Shown here: one piece after another, positions 61,027 through 64,000 of the stretch
How the letters are laid out: each line of letters starts with the position of its first letter
Position numbering within the stretch: the stretch's first letter is position 1
Source: Tillus elongatus
Lineage: Eukaryota > Arthropoda > Insecta > Coleoptera > Cleridae
DNA length: 64,000 nt
Direction of reading: 5' to 3'
Assembly (NCBI GenBank): GCA_964006375.1
Contig: OZ023270.1
Coordinates: 78,550,891-78,614,890, forward strand
Made by a program: the position numbers and the translations under genes
The notes under the pieces: model-generated
Seen by the model: the letters and a program-made list of their open reading frames with translations, nothing else
The model's database searches: none
Told to the model about the DNA's origin: nothing

Positions 61027-61450
61027 TTATCTGTATTGACATGCTGTATGATAATTATAATACTCAAGTCTATTACGGCTAAAAGTACAGAAAATCATTT
61101 TAAATGTGTCCGTATTACTAAACTCGCGGCAATTCCTAATAATAAAGCCCATTAGTTTAAATGCGTTGGATACAACATTCTCAATATGAGATAAGAAAGA
61201 CAATTTTTTTATCAAATATTATGCCCAGGTCACGGATAGATACCGGCCTAGCCAGAGGCACATTATTAAGACAATAATCAAATTGTATGGGCACCAGCCT
61301 AAGAGTAAAGGAAAGACAGCTACATTTGGCAATATTTAAAGAAAGATTATTTATATTGCACCACTCTTCCACATCCTCTAATGCTAATTGAAGTCGAATA
61401 CAATCATCCACCGACTTCACCTCACAGAAAATTTTGATGTCATCGGCTTC
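61027..61450 (-). pseudogene. Jockey-type LINE reverse transcriptase relic
   Basis: Minus strand. ADDIKIFCEVKSVDDC (YADD region, about 61445) and ALEDVEEWCNINNLSLNIAKC, then RDLGIIFDKK. After a frameshift near 61205, it continues SFLSHIENVVSNAFKLMGFIIRNCREF. These are the palm/thumb motifs of jockey-like RTs. Different from the family at 8450. Cut at 61450 by a family R tail and at 61027 downstream. Confidence 0.75.
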
Positions 61451-61452
61451 AA

Positions 61453-61575
61453 CCGGACCTTGGACATGGGTTCTAGGGGCCCCAATTTCCGCTCAGTTGA
61501 AAAACCTATCCGAAAGTCTCACCATCGTTACCTCCCTATTAGTGAATTTTGTGAATAAAAATTCACCAAAAATAA
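61453..61575 (+). repeat. Family R tail and hairpin
   Basis: GACATGGGTTCTAGGGGCCC-type tail and hairpin TTAGTGAATTTTGTG...AAAATTCACCAA (61539-61568). Confidence 0.75.
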
Positions 61576-61589
61576 AAACACATCAATAT

Positions 61590-61707
61590 TAATGCAGAGG
61601 ATGTTCAAAATTAATCAACATCTAAGGCGTGCCTAACCTAATCGCAAACGTTATTATTTTTCTTAAGTCAGTTAACTATTGATAACTGGAACCTGTGATG
61701 AGCACTA
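61590..61707 (-). pseudogene. Mariner-type transposase relic, C-terminal piece (left of the Penelope-like element)
   Basis: Minus strand reads LTDLRKIITFAIRLGTP, matching LDDLKRRITLAIRSVTP of the intact copies. It continues at 63700-63860 on the other side of the inserted element; AAGTCAGTTAA / AAATCAGTTAA at the two junctions is a probable target-site duplication. Confidence 0.65.
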
Positions 61708-62205
61708 ATAAGTACACTTGGAGAAAACCCAAATCACCACAACACATATTTCAGAGACCTTACGATCGTTTCGTTGACCATGTCAACATCTTCAGAGGAA
61801 GAGAAATTCTAACATTAAACGACTAACTACCGTGTGTTTATATCGCGTCTAGGTAAACGAACTAGTCCGAAGTAAGATTGTCGTCGAAGAACGATCGTTT
61901 GTTTATTGTGTAGTGAAACTACGAGGTCGAAAACCTGCTTTAATCTTCTGGTCGACAAATTTATGAGCCTTTATCTAATATAAGTATAATAGGCTTAAAG
62001 GAACGGTACCGAGTTATTTAAGGAATCTGCACGTTTTCTTTCGGTCTAGAAATTTACAATGTGGATATTGGATCAAGCCGGCAAGCACATCTAGCGCGTC
62101 AAACAACATCACCTCCGCTCATCTTTTTTAAATAGAAAACTAAACCCGGGTGTTTGGCTCAAAATGTTAACTCTAACAAAGGATAACTGATTCAAATAAA
62201 ATACT
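61708..62205. repeat. Penelope-like element, left inverted repeat
   Basis: About 490 bp, inverse of 63205-63699 with scattered mismatches and small indels. Confidence 0.88.
61742..61815 (-). ncRNA. Hammerhead ribozyme motif, left repeat
   Basis: On the minus strand: CTGAAGA (61795-61789), extra T, stem II GTTGAC/GTCAAC with loop ATG, GAAA, short stem III (ACG/CGT) ending in a GTA cleavage triplet. Stem I then pairs CCT with AGG next to the core and, beyond an internal loop, ATTTC with GAAAT. This is the small hammerhead variant type known from Penelope-like elements. Confidence 0.7.
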
Positions 62206-62389
62206 ACATAATACTATATTTATATTGATTTTAATTTTTCGTGACAGTATTTATATTGACTTCATAGATACAAAGAAAACGAACGGGTCTTTAAGTCGAG
62301 ACAAGCGTAGAGATTGGTATATGTATAGATCGGCCGAGCTATTGACAGTAATTTATTATTTTACCAGACAATTAGGAGTGTTTAAGCGG

Positions 62390-62818
62390 TCAAATGAAAA
62401 GTGAAAATAAAGGGCTTGAAATTAAAGGCGCCGCACGATTCAATGAAGTTTTGTTCTTAATCGACCTCAATATGAAAATGCTTTCTAATAAATCAAGCAT
62501 AGTTTGATGTCTAACATTTTTGACAAGTTTCAAATTTTCTTTGTCAATGTGGTGATTATTATCCCATATATGTTGTGCCACACACGATTTGTCCACCGTA
62601 CCATATCGTAACTGTGCGAGATGTTCACGAAATCTGGTGGCTATGTTTCTCCTAGTTTGACCCACGTATTTAAGATTGCAATCTTTGCAACTTATCTCAT
62701 AAATACCGGACATTTCAGTGACTTTGTCTTTGTCTTTTGTATTACCCAACAAATTTTTTAAATTACTTTTCGTCGAAAAAGTCAAATGTAAATCGGCTTT
62801 CTTAAAAATACTTTCCAA
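62390..62818 (-). CDS. GIY-YIG endonuclease domain of a Penelope-like element
   Basis: 142 open codons. GIY at residues 38-40, C44 and C47 of the Zn-finger-like CxxC, YVG at 51-53 in the context KYVGQTRRN, then FREHLAQL with conserved Arg and Glu/His, and HIWDNNHHID further on. Penelope-like endonucleases nick target DNA to prime reverse transcription. The frame directly continues the RT piece at 62846-63220 except for a single TAA at 62843-62845. The final 25 residues look like the normal C terminus. Domain assignment is confident; activity is unlikely since the RT is truncated. Confidence 0.82.
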   Translation of the reverse strand: MESIFKKADLHLTFSTKSNLKNLLGNTKDKDKVTEMSGIYEISCKDCNLKYVGQTRRNIATRFREHLAQLRYGTVDKSCVAQHIWDNNHHIDKENLKLVKNVRHQTMLDLLESIFILRSIKNKTSLNRAAPLISSPLFSLFI

Positions 62819-62845
62819 ACCCTTTGTGATTCGTGGTTCATAAGG

Positions 62846-63222
62846 TTAACACATAATTTTTTTCTCTATTTTATCTTTTTTAAATGTCGTACATTCAGAT
62901 ATCAATTTCTTTGTTCTGTGTTTGTCACCCAATTTGTCTATTAAACCATCCGAGTAACCGTTATATCTCGCCACATTTTTTATGTATTTTAACTCTGTAT
63001 TAAATCTATTTTTACTCAGCGGAAATTTAATCAATCTGTTTACTAGGAAATTTAAACTAGCCGTTTTTTGTGCAAACGTATGATGTGAGTCGTTAGGAAT
63101 ATAACTAATAGTAGCCGTTTCCTTCCTATAGACATCTAATTCAAGCGAGCCATTATTTTTATTTTTAATAACTAGTACATCTAGGAACGAAATTTTATTG
63201 TTGATTTCTATTTTGAATTATT
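62846..63222 (-). pseudogene. Penelope-like RT, C-terminal (thumb) part
   Basis: Minus strand from about 63222: ISFLDVLVIKNKNN, LELDVYRKETAT, YIPNDSHHT, QKTASLNFLVNRLIKFPLS and KYIKNVARYNGY, all in one frame and characteristic of the region after the RT catalytic motifs in Penelope-like elements. A TAA at 62843-62845 separates it from the endonuclease frame. The palm with the catalytic Asp residues would lie upstream and is replaced by the inverted repeat. Confidence 0.75.
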
Positions 63223-63699
63223 TATCCTTTGTTAGAGTTAACATTTTGAGCCAAACACCCGGGTTTAGTTTTCTTTTTAAAAAAGATAAGCTGAGGTGAT
63301 GTTGTTTGACGCGCCAGATGTGCTTGTCGGCTTAATCCAATATCCACATAGTTAATTTCTAGACCGAAAGGACACGTGCAGATTCCTTAAATAACTCAAT
63401 ACCGTTTCTTTAAGCCTATTATACTTATATTAGATAAGGGCTCATACATTTGTCGACCAGAAGATTAAAGCAGGTCTTCGACCTTGTAGTTTCACTACAT
63501 AATAAACGAACGATCGTTCTTGGACGACAATTTTACTTCGGACTAGTTCGTTTACCTAGACGCGATATAATTACACGGTAGTTAGTAGTTTAATGTTACA
63601 ATTTTCTTCCTCTGAAGATGTTGACATGGTCAACGAAACAATCGTAAGGTCTCTGAAATATATGTTGTGGTGATTTGGGTTTTCTCCAAGTGTACTTAT
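63205..63699. repeat. Penelope-like element, right inverted repeat
   Basis: Inverse of 61708-62205; begins inside or at the edge of the RT remnant. Confidence 0.88.
63590..63665 (+). ncRNA. Hammerhead ribozyme motif, right repeat
   Basis: CTGAAGA 63612-63618, extra T, GTTGAC 63620-63625, loop ATG, GTCAAC 63629-63634, GAAA 63635-63638, stem III AC/GT with loop AATC, cleavage triplet GTA at 63644-63646. Stem I CCT/AGG plus ATTTT/GAAAT. One arm change relative to the left copy is a G-U wobble. Confidence 0.68.
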
Positions 63700-63860
63700 T
63701 AAATCAGTTAAATCGTGTGGTTTAGTTTTGTATACCATACTTTTCACATATCGCCATAAGAAGTCTCATAGCGTAAGATCGGATGATCGTGCTGGACACT
63801 CCAACGATACTCGCCTCTAATGTACCTACTTTGTAGTTTTCGGTGTCGTTCATTAGAAAA
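63700..63860 (-). pseudogene. Mariner-type transposase relic (right of the Penelope-like element)
   Basis: Minus strand reads R-x2-VKSMVYKTKPHDLTDL, matching WGYVKSIVYKTKPLNLDDL. Preceding it are degenerate WPARSSDLT-like words and a V-S-LE-like block. It continues as 61590-61707 across the inserted element. Confidence 0.65.
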
Positions 63861-64000
63861 AATTTCGTTGACACCCTGTATATGGATAAAAATCTAAAAT
63901 CTAATTGAAAAATTAAGCTTTATATAAATTTAAAACATGCTCCTCAAATAACTGGTCTTTCTTAAGCAGCTAAACAAACCTTTAATTAAATCAAAACAGC
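63861..64000. other. No gene seen
   Basis: ACACCCTGTATATGG near 63872 is a mariner-terminus-like word (inverted). Otherwise AT-rich. Confidence 0.3.

Larger units (their letters stand above)
61708..63699 (-). mobile_element. Penelope-like retroelement with inverted terminal repeats
   Basis: Minus-strand coding remnant (RT thumb, GIY-YIG endonuclease) between inverted repeats 61708-62205 and about 63205-63699. This terminal-repeat arrangement and the fused GIY-YIG domain identify Penelope-like elements. The catalytic RT fingers and palm are missing (5' truncation at the right repeat). It sits inside an older mariner relic. Confidence 0.85.

Overview
The window looks like a strongly AT-rich, transposon-saturated stretch of an arthropod nuclear genome, most likely an insect. 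The evidence is the mix of mariner, pogo, jockey/CR1-type, R1/LOA/I-type, Ty3/gypsy and Penelope-like elements, tRNA-derived SINEs, about 19 long (TA)n tracts, and an insect-type TTAGG motif at the end of one LINE. I cannot name the species. I see no convincing conserved cellular gene.

Left end (1-3.8 kb): a compact block of intronless frames. Three minus-strand ORFs include two that overlap by 17 bp, a plus-strand ORF runs in from the window edge, and a KilA-N (Bro-type) ORF has its 5' half tandemly duplicated. This packing, and the KilA-N domain, suggest an endogenised large-DNA-virus or Polinton/adintovirus-like fragment; the exact source is unresolved. Next come a 217-218 bp satellite (3.9-5.6 kb), a tRNA-like sequence and a GC-rich GGCGCC minisatellite bracketed by TGACGTCA palindromes (6.0-6.3 kb).

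6.6-24 kb: a SINE, decayed mariner-type transposases, a broken jockey/CR1-type LINE, several copies of a TA-cored hairpin repeat (called family R here), and an intact LINE with a 1215-codon ORF2 on the minus strand. That LINE sits between two copies of a 76-bp-plus-(TA)n flank, an unusually long target-site duplication.

24-46 kb: two nearly identical mariner-type elements with about 340-bp terminal inverted repeats, in opposite orientation. Between them lie decayed mariner, pogo/Tigger and Tc1 pieces, four SINEs with clear target-site duplications, two LINE 3' fragments, and an inverted repeat next to a hammerhead-like core.

46-64 kb: a second mariner relative, large family R copies, a decayed Ty3/gypsy element whose reverse transcriptase is split by a SINE, an unidentified 125-codon ORF, a LINE relic, and a Penelope-like element. 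The Penelope-like element has about 480-bp inverted repeats, each carrying a hammerhead-ribozyme motif, and it interrupts an older mariner relic.

The intact LINE ORF2 and the paired mariner transposases look recently active; nearly everything else is decayed. Family R carries its (TA)n core at a fixed position, so it probably seeded many of the microsatellites, and the mariner copies in turn landed in TA tracts.
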